In this document: piece after piece, positions 50,671-57,434 of the stretch
How positions within the stretch are numbered: position 1 is the stretch's first letter
How the letters are laid out: each line of letters opens with the position of its first letter
NCBI RefSeq assembly: GCF_003201875.1
Contig: NZ_QJKD01000002.1
Coordinates: forward strand, 248,001-312,000
Direction of reading: 5' to 3'
Length of the DNA: 64,000 bases
Source: Hungatella effluvii
GTDB lineage: Bacteria; Bacillota; Clostridia; Lachnospirales; Lachnospiraceae
The notes under the pieces: generated by a model
The model's input: the letters and a program-made list of their open reading frames with translations, nothing else
The model's database searches: none
Told to the model about the DNA's origin: nothing
Made by a program: the position numbers and the translations under genes

Positions 50671-51705
50671 ATGGATTCTATCAATATTAAGGATATAGCC
50701 AGAATCTGCGGGGTTGGCGTGAGTACGGTATCACGTGCTATCAATAATCACCCGGATATCAATCCGGAGACGAAGAACATGATTATGCAGGCGATTAAGG
50801 AACATAATTATATTCCTAATAACAGCGCCCGGAATTTGAAACGCACGGATTCAAAGGCCATTGCAGTTTTGATCAAGGGAATCAGCAACCCATTCTTCAG
50901 TAAGATGATCCGCGTTTTTGAAGAGGAGATCCAGAAGAAGAAATACTTGTTTATCATGCAGCGTGTGGACGCCAGTGAGGATGAGGTGGACGTGGCGCTG
51001 GAACTGATCAAGGAAAAGAAGCCGAGGGGAATCGTGTTCCTGGGCGGATTTTTCTCACACAGCAGGGAGAAGCTGGAGCAGCTGACGGTTCCCTTCGTGC
51101 TGAGCACCATCGGAATGACGGATTCTCTGGAGGAATCCTCCTCCTATTCCTGGGTTTCCGTGGACGACTTTGCGGAAAGCTACAAGATGACGGATTATTT
51201 ATGTAAACTTGGACATAAAAGAATCCTGATTCTGGCGGCGACACAGGATGATGAGAGTATCGGAAGGCTGCGGCTTGAAGGATATAAAAAGGCACTGGTG
51301 GACAATGGGATCGAGCCTGATGAAGAGCTCTGTGTGTTCTCTGAGGTAGGCAGGGACTGCTACACCATGGATTACGGATTCATGTCTATGAGCCGGATTC
51401 TGAGGGAGAAAAAAGTGGATTTTACGGCGGTCTACGCAATATCGGACAGCATCGCCATAGGAGCCTGCAAGGCGATTACAGAGTGCGGCGGGAAGATCCC
51501 GGAAGATTATTCTGTGGCTGGATTCGACGGGCTCGATATCGCTCATTATTACAATCCGACGCTGACGACCATAAGACAGCCGGTGGAGGAGATGGCTGAA
51601 AGCACCATAAAGATTCTGTTCGATGTAATCCGCGGGAAGGCGGGCCATCAGAAACGGGTGTTTAAGGGTGAATTGGTGGAGGGAGAGTCGACCAGGAGCG
51701 TTTGA
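50671..51705 (+). CDS. LacI-family regulator of the maltodextrin operon (MalR-like)
   Basis: A 344-residue repressor. The helix-turn-helix (INIKDIARICGVGVSTVSRA) and hinge (NNSARNLKRTDSKAIAVLIK) are followed by the sugar-binding core (SNPFFSKMIRVFEEEIQKKK, YSWVSVDDFAESYKMTDYL, AVYAISDSIAIGACKAI). It is the last gene of the operon, 19 bases after malQ, so it probably controls its own operon through the AACGTT palindromes near 45603. Maltose or a maltodextrin is the expected inducer. Confidence 0.9.
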   Translation: MDSINIKDIARICGVGVSTVSRAINNHPDINPETKNMIMQAIKEHNYIPNNSARNLKRTDSKAIAVLIKGISNPFFSKMIRVFEEEIQKKKYLFIMQRVDASEDEVDVALELIKEKKPRGIVFLGGFFSHSREKLEQLTVPFVLSTIGMTDSLEESSSYSWVSVDDFAESYKMTDYLCKLGHKRILILAATQDDESIGRLRLEGYKKALVDNGIEPDEELCVFSEVGRDCYTMDYGFMSMSRILREKKVDFTAVYAISDSIAIGACKAITECGGKIPEDYSVAGFDGLDIAHYYNPTLTTIRQPVEEMAESTIKILFDVIRGKAGHQKRVFKGELVEGESTRSV

Positions 51706-51752
51706 GGCTGGTGGGAAAACGTAACACGGGATATTCCGGAATGGGATATTTT

Positions 51753-51790
51753 GTAACAGTTCAGCCTTTGCTTCCGGCTGCCGCTGTTAC
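51753..51790 (+). terminator. Hairpin after the maltodextrin regulator gene
   Basis: GTAACAG (51753-51759) pairs with CTGTTAC (51784-51790), followed by GATATTTTAAC. A weak terminator ending the maltodextrin operon. Confidence 0.55.
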
Positions 51791-51819
51791 GATATTTTAA
51801 CTATTTAATTAAATTCTAA

Positions 51820-51849
51820 TTGACTTAACAGATGAAAAAGGTTTATAAT
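51820..51849 (+). promoter_or_regulatory. Promoter of the antitoxin RNA
   Basis: TTGACT (51820-51825), an 18-base spacer, TATAAT (51844-51849). The expected transcript start is near 51856. Confidence 0.72.
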
Positions 51850-51855
51850 AAAGGT

Positions 51856-51952
51856 ACAAAAAGGCAGTCCACTCCACAGAGTGGCTTCCAAAAGATTAAT
51901 TTCTATTAAAAAATAGTCACTGACCTTTGGGTGGAGGGTGACTATTTTTTTG
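51856..51952 (+). ncRNA. Antisense RNA, candidate type I antitoxin
   Basis: A transcript of about 97 bases is predicted from the promoter at 51820 to the T-run after 51945. It runs toward the toxin gene and overlaps the last codon region and 3' end of the toxin mRNA through the shared terminator stem. Its 5' part has a small hairpin (CCACTC/GAGTGG). Its first 35 bases include GGCAGTCCA and CTTCCA, also present at the 5' end of the toxin mRNA. There is no open reading frame of note. Pairing with the toxin mRNA would block translation or trigger decay, as in Fst and TxpA systems. Confidence 0.7.
51908..51950. terminator. Bidirectional terminator shared by toxin mRNA and antitoxin RNA
   Basis: AAAAAATAGTCAC (51908-51920) pairs with GTGACTATTTTTT (51938-51950). 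It gives T-runs on both strands and includes the toxin stop codon. Confidence 0.88.
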
Positions 51953-52040
51953 TACCGTTTTTTCTAGCTATGTAAACGAGAATAGCAACGATAAGCATCG
52001 CTGCATTTATGATAATCATAAATTCTTCATAAGCAGACAT
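51942..52040 (-). CDS. Holin-like toxin peptide of a type I toxin-antitoxin system
   Basis: A 32-residue peptide beginning MSAYEEFMIIINAAMLIVAI, then a short Val/Tyr/Ile stretch and a basic tail ending RKNGTKK. This N-terminus (MS-x-YE-x-x-M) followed by one membrane helix matches the putative holin-like toxin family, which includes Bacillus TxpA and BsrG. The peptide would insert in the cytoplasmic membrane and disturb it. AGGAGGTG lies upstream, but within a hairpin that hides it. The gene has its own promoter (52101-52129) and ends in a terminator shared with a convergent RNA. It lies between the maltodextrin and GH5 genes, without signs of a prophage. Confidence 0.87.
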   Translation of the reverse strand: MSAYEEFMIIINAAMLIVAILVYIARKNGTKK

Positions 52041-52049
52041 ATTATAGAA

Positions 52050-52069
52050 CCACCTCCTTTCGGAGATGG
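52050..52069 (-). promoter_or_regulatory. Hairpin hiding the toxin ribosome binding site
   Basis: In the toxin mRNA CCAUCUCC pairs with GGAGGUGG across a GAAA tetraloop, with one G-U pair. The Shine-Dalgarno sequence is the 3' arm, so translation should be low until the structure opens or the mRNA is processed. Confidence 0.75.
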
Positions 52070-52100
52070 AAGTCACCCGGCAGATGGACTGCCTGATTAT

Positions 52101-52129
52101 ATTATATCAAAATGGAGTTAAAAATACAA
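52101..52129 (-). promoter_or_regulatory. Promoter of the toxin mRNA
   Basis: Minus strand TTGTAT (52124-52129), a 17-base spacer, TATAAT (52101-52106). The expected start near 52094 gives a leader of about 54 bases. Confidence 0.78.
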
Positions 52130-52229
52130 TAAAGTAAAGTGAATAAATATTGATAAGAGTATGATAGGGAGGGAGCTGTAACTGACAGGAATGAAATGGA
52201 CTTTTGTGATATCATATATTGCGTAATGT

Positions 52230-52270
52230 GGGGACAGTGGACTTATATAGAACACTGTCCCCGTTTTTTT
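52230..52270 (+). terminator. Intrinsic terminator on the plus strand
   Basis: GGGGACAGTG (52230-52239) pairs with CACTGTCCCC (52253-52262), followed by GTTTTTTT. No gene on the plus strand obviously needs it; it may stop antitoxin read-through or end a small RNA between 52130 and 52230. It lies just beyond the GH5 stop on the opposite strand. Confidence 0.8.
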
Positions 52271-52302
52271 GCGCACTTCTGTCCAATTTGCTTTTATCAG
52301 AA

Positions 52303-53772
52303 TCAACCGGCCAGCCGTCTTTTCAGGAGTTCCAGATACGGCTCGTTTACCTGACAGCTTTCAAGTGCAAAGGACCTCATGATTCTGGCAATGTCATCGG
52401 CGGAACAGTTCTGAAATGCCTTGGCGTATTCCGGCTGCAGGACTCCGGCGCAGAAACTGGTGAGAAGAGCGTAGTTCATGCATTTCTGGAAGGTACCGAA
52501 GGTGTAGTTCGGCGACTCGCTTAAAAGTGACATGACGTAGCGGGTGAACTGTCCGGTAACCTCCTTGCCGGGGCAGGCGCTTCGCCAGGCGGTAAAGTTC
52601 TCTGCGCCAAGCAGACCCTTCATGCGCTGTACATCAGAGACTGTTTTCATGTATTCGCTCTCAGGATCTAAAGTGACCCAGCCCATGGTACCGCAGTCCT
52701 TGTACGTCCAGGTGGTCCAGTGAAGCCCCAGTTCATTGAAGGCCCGGAGCTGATCATCCATGGAGGCCAGCCGGTAAGGGATGTCATCGCTTCCGGTGCA
52801 GTACTGAGAACCGAATTCCCCTACCCACAGCGGAACCTGATGGATCTCGGAAAACTGCCAGCCTTCCGTCTCCTTTATGTGGCGGATCTGTTGGTCATAA
52901 TCCCAGTAGCAGCCGGCCTCGACACGGTCATTGTGAAGCGTCTCATACTGGCCGGGATAGGCGCCGGGACCGAAGCTGGAGACGATATAATCGTGGGAGG
53001 AGTATACCAGATTATCGTCAAACGGAGCCTCCAGGCCGGAGAAATTATGGCCGTAGGAGTCGCCTTCTATGAAGATGATGTGGCGTTTGTCTATCTCTCT
53101 GATCCGGTCAACCGCAGTGTGGATGATACGGTTAAAGGCCGGATAATCAGAGGTAAAGTTTTCGTACATATTAAAAGGATAATCGCCGCTGCGGCAGCTG
53201 GAGCTTGGCTCGTTGAGAAGTTCATAGCCGGCCACGGCCGGACAGTCTTTGAAACGGGCCGCTATTTCCTGCATCAGGGCGTAATAGCGCCTCTGGTAAC
53301 AGGCGTCAGACCAGAACAGGGAGATTCCCCGGTCATTATCGCTGTGCCAGTGGGTGTTCTGCCAGCCCTGAACGGCATGCATGTCAAAGATTACGTAAAG
53401 TCCGTGTTTTTCGCAGAGATTCACGGTCTCCCGGAGAAGACGGAAGCCCTCTTCTCTGTAAACAAATGGAGCGTCATCGGTCTCAAAATGCCGGTAGTTC
53501 AATGCCAGACGCACCACAGTAGCGCCCGTGGAAGCAATAAATGCCAGGTCTTCCTCTGACAGAAAATTGCGAATCATTTCCTGAAAAAAGTAAGTTCCGT
53601 TCTCTTCCCCCAGCCTTTTTTTCATATGCTCGCGAAGCGAGATCTCTGTTCCGGGGAATCCGTTGATAAAGTTCTCCATGTTCATCCAGCCGCCGACACA
53701 GGTGCCCCTCAAGTAAACAGGCGTTCCGGATTCCGTTACAATGCTCTTTCCTCTGGTTTTAAGGAATTCCAT
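52303..53772 (-). CDS. Cytoplasmic family GH5 beta-glycosidase
   Basis: A 489-residue protein without signal peptide. The GH5 barrel shows LRGTCVGGWMNMENFI, GATVVRLALNYRHFE, GLYVIFDMHAVQGWQN, the acid/base Glu188 in AGYELLNEPS, YSSHDYIV and the nucleophile Glu319 in PLWVGEFGSQY. A helical C-terminal extension (about 390-489) is present. Most GH5 endoglucanases are secreted; a cytoplasmic one more likely trims short imported beta-glucosides, as some exo-glucanase/steryl-glucosidase-like members do. AAAGGAG precedes the ATG. It is divergent from the binding-protein remnant and permeases of the 54-64 kb island. Confidence 0.86.
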   Translation of the reverse strand: MEFLKTRGKSIVTESGTPVYLRGTCVGGWMNMENFINGFPGTEISLREHMKKRLGEENGTYFFQEMIRNFLSEEDLAFIASTGATVVRLALNYRHFETDDAPFVYREEGFRLLRETVNLCEKHGLYVIFDMHAVQGWQNTHWHSDNDRGISLFWSDACYQRRYYALMQEIAARFKDCPAVAGYELLNEPSSSCRSGDYPFNMYENFTSDYPAFNRIIHTAVDRIREIDKRHIIFIEGDSYGHNFSGLEAPFDDNLVYSSHDYIVSSFGPGAYPGQYETLHNDRVEAGCYWDYDQQIRHIKETEGWQFSEIHQVPLWVGEFGSQYCTGSDDIPYRLASMDDQLRAFNELGLHWTTWTYKDCGTMGWVTLDPESEYMKTVSDVQRMKGLLGAENFTAWRSACPGKEVTGQFTRYVMSLLSESPNYTFGTFQKCMNYALLTSFCAGVLQPEYAKAFQNCSADDIARIMRSFALESCQVNEPYLELLKRRLAG

Positions 53773-54015
53773 ACAGTATAACTCCTTTCTGAAAACAAAT
53801 GTTTATCTAATTTTACTATGAAGAAGTGGCGCGGACAAGATGAAAAAACATAAACATTAACAAAAAAATGGATAATAACAAAACAATTAACGAAAATGTT
53901 GATAAAAAAATCATACTTATTTTTTCTGGGGAGATGTGCTAAGATGCAATCATGAAGTTCAGATGACGCCGGCGCTGGCAGCAGAACTTGTAAATGAAAA
54001 ATGGAGGAGTCTATC

Positions 54016-54243
54016 ATGAGATTAAAAAAGTATTTAGGGGTTTTACTGAGCGGAATAATGGTACTTTCCATGGCGGCCTGCGCCGGTACGAATAAAGGGC
54101 AGATGGCAGCGCCGGAAAGTGGACAGACTGAGGGGACAAAAAAGGAACAGGCATGCTGTCTGCTGCTCTCTTCAAAAAGTACGCTGCTGAAACCTCATCA
54201 GTCATTACTTTGTGTAGGTGGAGGGGAAAACCAGTATGCTTGA
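54016..54243 (+). pseudogene. Truncated ABC substrate-binding lipoprotein remnant
   Basis: A 75-codon frame with a perfect lipoprotein signal peptide (MRLKKYLGVLLSGIMVLSMA then AC, Cys22) and a short hydrophilic linker (GTNKGQMAAPESGQTEGTKK). It then breaks off into an unrelated Cys/Leu/Ser-rich tail and a stop. Binding proteins of this class are over 400 residues, so almost the whole ligand-binding part is missing. GGAGGAG precedes the ATG and a terminator follows at 54256. It stands exactly where a binding-protein gene should be, upstream of two permease genes. A small secreted lipopeptide is possible but less likely. Confidence 0.72.
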
Positions 54244-54255
54244 AAGAGAAATATG

Positions 54256-54306
54256 AAAAAAGATCGACATAATGTTAATTACCATACATTATGCCGATCT
54301 TTTTTC
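54256..54306 (+). terminator. Intrinsic terminator after the binding-protein remnant
   Basis: AAAAAAGATCGACATAATG pairs with CATTATGCCGATCTTTTTT, with a long A-run before and T-run after. Confidence 0.88.
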
Positions 54307-54605
54307 GCTTATGAAGGGAACCAAAGTCCCTTACTTTGCACCAGAAAATCATATTTGTCATATACTTCGCCGTCTGTCGCATTGCAATACAAAATGTAAG
54401 TACATATAAGCTTACAAAATTGTAACTTGTGTGCAAAATAAACGTGCAGTGTTTGTATAAAAGGTAAAATAACATAATAAAACAATAAAAATAGAAAATA
54501 AATATTGCATATTGCATAAAAGTATAGTACCATGTAACTAACAAAAGAAATAAAATGTATGCATACAAAACGGACGCATTATGAATGAAGTTGGAGGAGG
54601 GGCTT
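54307..54605 (+). promoter_or_regulatory. AT-rich control region before the permease genes
   Basis: About 300 bases without a credible gene. A perfect 12-base palindrome TGTATGCATACA (54556-54567) lies 40 bases before the permease start and may be an operator. A possible -10 (TATAGT, near 54522) has no good -35. Nothing else was recognised. Confidence 0.45.
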
Positions 54606-55469
54606 ATGGAAAAATTAAAGGCAAGGGAGAATGACAGGCGGATCAGGCGAAGCACGATTGAGGTGACGGCCGAGTACCTGATCATCGCGATTCTGGCGCT
54701 GGCGTTTATCGTTCCATTTATCTGGCTGATTCTGAGTTCTTTTAAAACAAGTCAGGATTTATTTCGAACACCGCCGAGGTGGCTGCCTGAAACATGGACG
54801 ATAGGGAACTATATCCAGGGATTTACCGGATTTCCATTTCTAAAGTATCTGGGAAATACGTTGTTTATCATTGTATTTAATGTGATCGGCGGACTGTTCT
54901 CCAACTCTCTTGTGGCCTACGGGTTTTCCAGAATCAAATGGAAAGGAAGAAACGCGGTGTTCTATCTGGTCCTTATGACGATGGTTCTGCCGTTTCAGGT
55001 AACCATGATTCCATTGTTTCTGATGTTTCAGAAGCTGGGTTGGATCGGAACCTTTCTTCCGCTGATCGTTCCGTCATTCTTTGGAAATGCCTTCTTTATC
55101 TTTCTGCTGCGGCAGTTCCTGGTCGGGGTACCGTATGATATCTCGGAATCCGCCAAGATAGACGGGGCAAGCGAATTTACTATTTTTTACCGGATTATTA
55201 TTCCGCTGGCAAAACCGGCGCTGACGACGGTGGCAATCTTTACCTTTATGAACTGCTGGAATGACTTTATCGGACCGCTGGTATTTTTGACGGATAACAA
55301 GCTGTATACCCTGTCCATCGGAATTCAGCAGCTGATGAGTACGAACGACCCGAGGTGGCCTCTGGTTATTGCGGTTGGAGTGTCGATGACACTGCCGATG
55401 CTGGCGATCTTCTTTATTCTTCAGAAATACTTTATCGAGGGAATTTCATTTTCCGGTATCAAGGGGTAA
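54606..55469 (+). CDS. Sugar ABC transporter permease (MalG/UgpE type)
   Basis: A 287-residue six-segment permease. The start at 54606 follows GGAGGAGG; an earlier frame start at 54585 contains that site. Visible blocks: IPFIWLILSSFKTSQDLFRT, the EAA loop ISESAKIDGASEFTIFYRIIIPLAKPAL and the end FILQKYFIEGISFSGIKG. Unusually it precedes the MalF-type partner, the reverse of the usual order. It probably works with the binding protein at 57435-58841. Confidence 0.92.
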   Translation: MEKLKARENDRRIRRSTIEVTAEYLIIAILALAFIVPFIWLILSSFKTSQDLFRTPPRWLPETWTIGNYIQGFTGFPFLKYLGNTLFIIVFNVIGGLFSNSLVAYGFSRIKWKGRNAVFYLVLMTMVLPFQVTMIPLFLMFQKLGWIGTFLPLIVPSFFGNAFFIFLLRQFLVGVPYDISESAKIDGASEFTIFYRIIIPLAKPALTTVAIFTFMNCWNDFIGPLVFLTDNKLYTLSIGIQQLMSTNDPRWPLVIAVGVSMTLPMLAIFFILQKYFIEGISFSGIKG

Positions 55470-55529
55470 TACTTGGGTTGATGCGTAAGGTTTGATGCGT
55501 GAGAGGTGACACGCAGATAGGAGTGAGAT

Positions 55530-56432
55530 ATGAACAGGAAAAAAACGAGGAGCAGTTCAAAGGCGGACAGACGGAATATTCTGACGGGCCTGGCCTTTAT
55601 CAGCCCGTGGATCGTGGGATTTTTGTGCTTTACCTTATATCCGATTATGAATTCTTTGCGGTATTCATTTACGAACTATTCCGCACTTAAGGCCCCCAGA
55701 TTTGTAGGGCTCGATAATTATAAGACGCTGTTTACCAGTGACCCTCTGTTTATGAAGTCCATAATGAATACAGGGTATATGATGCTGGTGGGCCTTCCCG
55801 TAATAATCATTGTAACATTCATTATTTCGGCAATTGTAAATGACCGGAGGCTGAGAGGTGTTTCTTTTATCAGGACATTATTCTTCATGCCGACACTGGT
55901 GCCGATGGTTGTGCTTTGTATTCTGTGGATATGGCTCCTTAAGGACAATGGGGCGGTAAACCAGGGACTTGCATTGATCGGGATCGATGGACCGGGCTGG
56001 CTGGCCAGTCCGCGGTGGGCGAAGCCGGGCATGATTCTGATGAATTTATGGTGCTCCGGCAACTTAATCATTATATTCCTGGCCGGTCTGCAGGATGTGC
56101 CGACAAGCCTTTATGAGGCGGTGGAGATCGATGGGGGTAATATTTTACATAAGTTCCGGTATATCACCATTCCTTTTATGAAGCCGATTATCGTGTACAA
56201 TGTGGTCACTTATATGATTAAGCTGCTGCAGCAGTTCACGGAATCCTTCGTTATGACGAACGGAGGTCCCAATGATTCGACGACCTTCTTTGGATATTAT
56301 CTGTATAACAATGCTTTCAAGTTTATGAAAATGGGGTATGCATCCGCAATGGCCTGGATCATGCTGGTAGCTGCGATGATTTTGACTTTTGTCATGCTGA
56401 AGGTAACCGGTTTTGGCAAAGAAGAGTCTTAA
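55530..56432 (+). CDS. Sugar ABC transporter permease (MalF/UgpA type)
   Basis: A 300-residue permease with six segments. It begins with a basic stretch (NRKKTRSSSKADRR), then TGLAFISPWIVGFLCFTLYP, FIRTLFFMPTLVPMVVLCIL and the EAA loop SLYEAVEIDGGNILHKFRYITIPFMKP. TAGGAGTG precedes the ATG. It lies 60 bases after its partner and 31 before the first VOC gene, so transcription probably continues. Confidence 0.92.
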   Translation: MNRKKTRSSSKADRRNILTGLAFISPWIVGFLCFTLYPIMNSLRYSFTNYSALKAPRFVGLDNYKTLFTSDPLFMKSIMNTGYMMLVGLPVIIIVTFIISAIVNDRRLRGVSFIRTLFFMPTLVPMVVLCILWIWLLKDNGAVNQGLALIGIDGPGWLASPRWAKPGMILMNLWCSGNLIIIFLAGLQDVPTSLYEAVEIDGGNILHKFRYITIPFMKPIIVYNVVTYMIKLLQQFTESFVMTNGGPNDSTTFFGYYLYNNAFKFMKMGYASAMAWIMLVAAMILTFVMLKVTGFGKEES

Positions 56433-56463
56433 CATACTAATAAGAAGGAAGAGAGGAAGAAAA

Positions 56464-56919
56464 ATGGGAAGCGTAATAGAAACAAATGTAGTGTGTCAGA
56501 TTGGACTGGTAGTCAATGATGTGGAGAAGACAGGACAGGCTTTTGCGGATTTCTTCGGAATCGAGAGGCCGGAGGTTGCGGATTCCGGCCCTGATGAGAT
56601 CGTAAAGGCGGAAGTTTACGGGGAACGTTCCACGGCCTCCTGCAAGATGATGTTTTTCGATACGCCAACGGTTCAGATCGAACTTATTGAACCGGATGAG
56701 AAGCCCAGCGCATGGCGGGATATTCTCAATGAAAAGGGGGAGGGACTTCATCACATTGCCTTCCAGGTAAAAGATGCCGAGGGTAAGATAAAGACTCTGG
56801 GTGAAAAAGGATTTCCGCTGATGCAAAAGGGCAATTACGGAAATGGTTCGGGAATGTACGCCTATATTGATGCAAGAAAAGATTTGAAATTGATATTTGA
56901 GCTTTTGGAAAGCTTTTAA
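56464..56919 (+). CDS. VOC-family protein (methylmalonyl-CoA epimerase/glyoxalase-like), copy 1
   Basis: A 151-residue vicinal-oxygen-chelate protein with two beta-alpha-beta-beta-beta modules. The first begins VVCQIGLVVNDVEKTGQAFA; the second GEGLHHIAFQVKDAEGKIKT. His in HHIAF and Glu in IQIELIEPDE-type positions (VQIELIEP) and LIFELLE near the end are likely metal ligands. Length and pattern resemble methylmalonyl-CoA epimerase, but the sugar-operon setting argues for a carbohydrate or keto-compound substrate. The start at 56464 follows GAAGGAAGAG. It is adjacent to a diverged second copy. Confidence 0.82.
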   Translation: MGSVIETNVVCQIGLVVNDVEKTGQAFADFFGIERPEVADSGPDEIVKAEVYGERSTASCKMMFFDTPTVQIELIEPDEKPSAWRDILNEKGEGLHHIAFQVKDAEGKIKTLGEKGFPLMQKGNYGNGSGMYAYIDARKDLKLIFELLESF

Positions 56920-56935
56920 GAGAAGGAGATACGAG

Positions 56936-57400
56936 ATGGAGAACTTAAAAGGAATTATTAATCCTAAGACCTGCTGTCAGGTAGGGCTTGTCGCCAGGGA
57001 TATTGAGAAGACGGCGGCACTGTACGCGGAAGTGTTCGGAGTCCCCATGCCTGAGATCAATTCGATGCCGCCGGTGGAGATGGCACAGACAAAATTCCGG
57101 GGAATCGCCTCCGACACGCAGGCCAGGCTATGTGGATTTGATATGGGCCAGCTGTTTCTGGAGATCATGGAACCGGATGAATGCGACAGCTCCTGGAAGG
57201 AAGCGCTGGGGGATAAGGACGTGGTGTTCCATCACGTGGGCTTCATGGTCGATGATCTGGAGGAAGCCGTTGCATTTTTCGAAGACAGGGGCTGCCCGGT
57301 CAGGCACCATGGAAAATATCCGGGGGGCGAGTATCTGCTTCCGGAGTCCATGGAGAAGTATGGAATCCTGTTCAATTTGAAATATGAGCCGGAAGGCTGA
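56936..57400 (+). CDS. VOC-family protein, copy 2
   Basis: A 154-residue paralogue of the preceding protein. Equivalent blocks are KTCCQVGLVARDIEKTAALY, LFLEIMEPDECDSSWKEALG and VFHHVGFMVDDLEEAVAFFE, so the putative metal ligands (His, Glu) are kept. The sequence has drifted far enough that the two copies may have different substrates or form a heterodimer. AGAAGGAG precedes the ATG, 17 bases after copy 1. It lies directly before the binding-protein gene. Confidence 0.82.
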   Translation: MENLKGIINPKTCCQVGLVARDIEKTAALYAEVFGVPMPEINSMPPVEMAQTKFRGIASDTQARLCGFDMGQLFLEIMEPDECDSSWKEALGDKDVVFHHVGFMVDDLEEAVAFFEDRGCPVRHHGKYPGGEYLLPESMEKYGILFNLKYEPEG

Positions 57401-57434
57401 AATGAATCATAAAAAATAAAAGGAGGAGTATTTC

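Noticed and set aside
54275..54685. 136-codon minus-strand frame rich in Phe, Tyr and Ile
   Set aside because: Composition reflects the AT-rich control region; no binding site, and it overlaps the permease gene.
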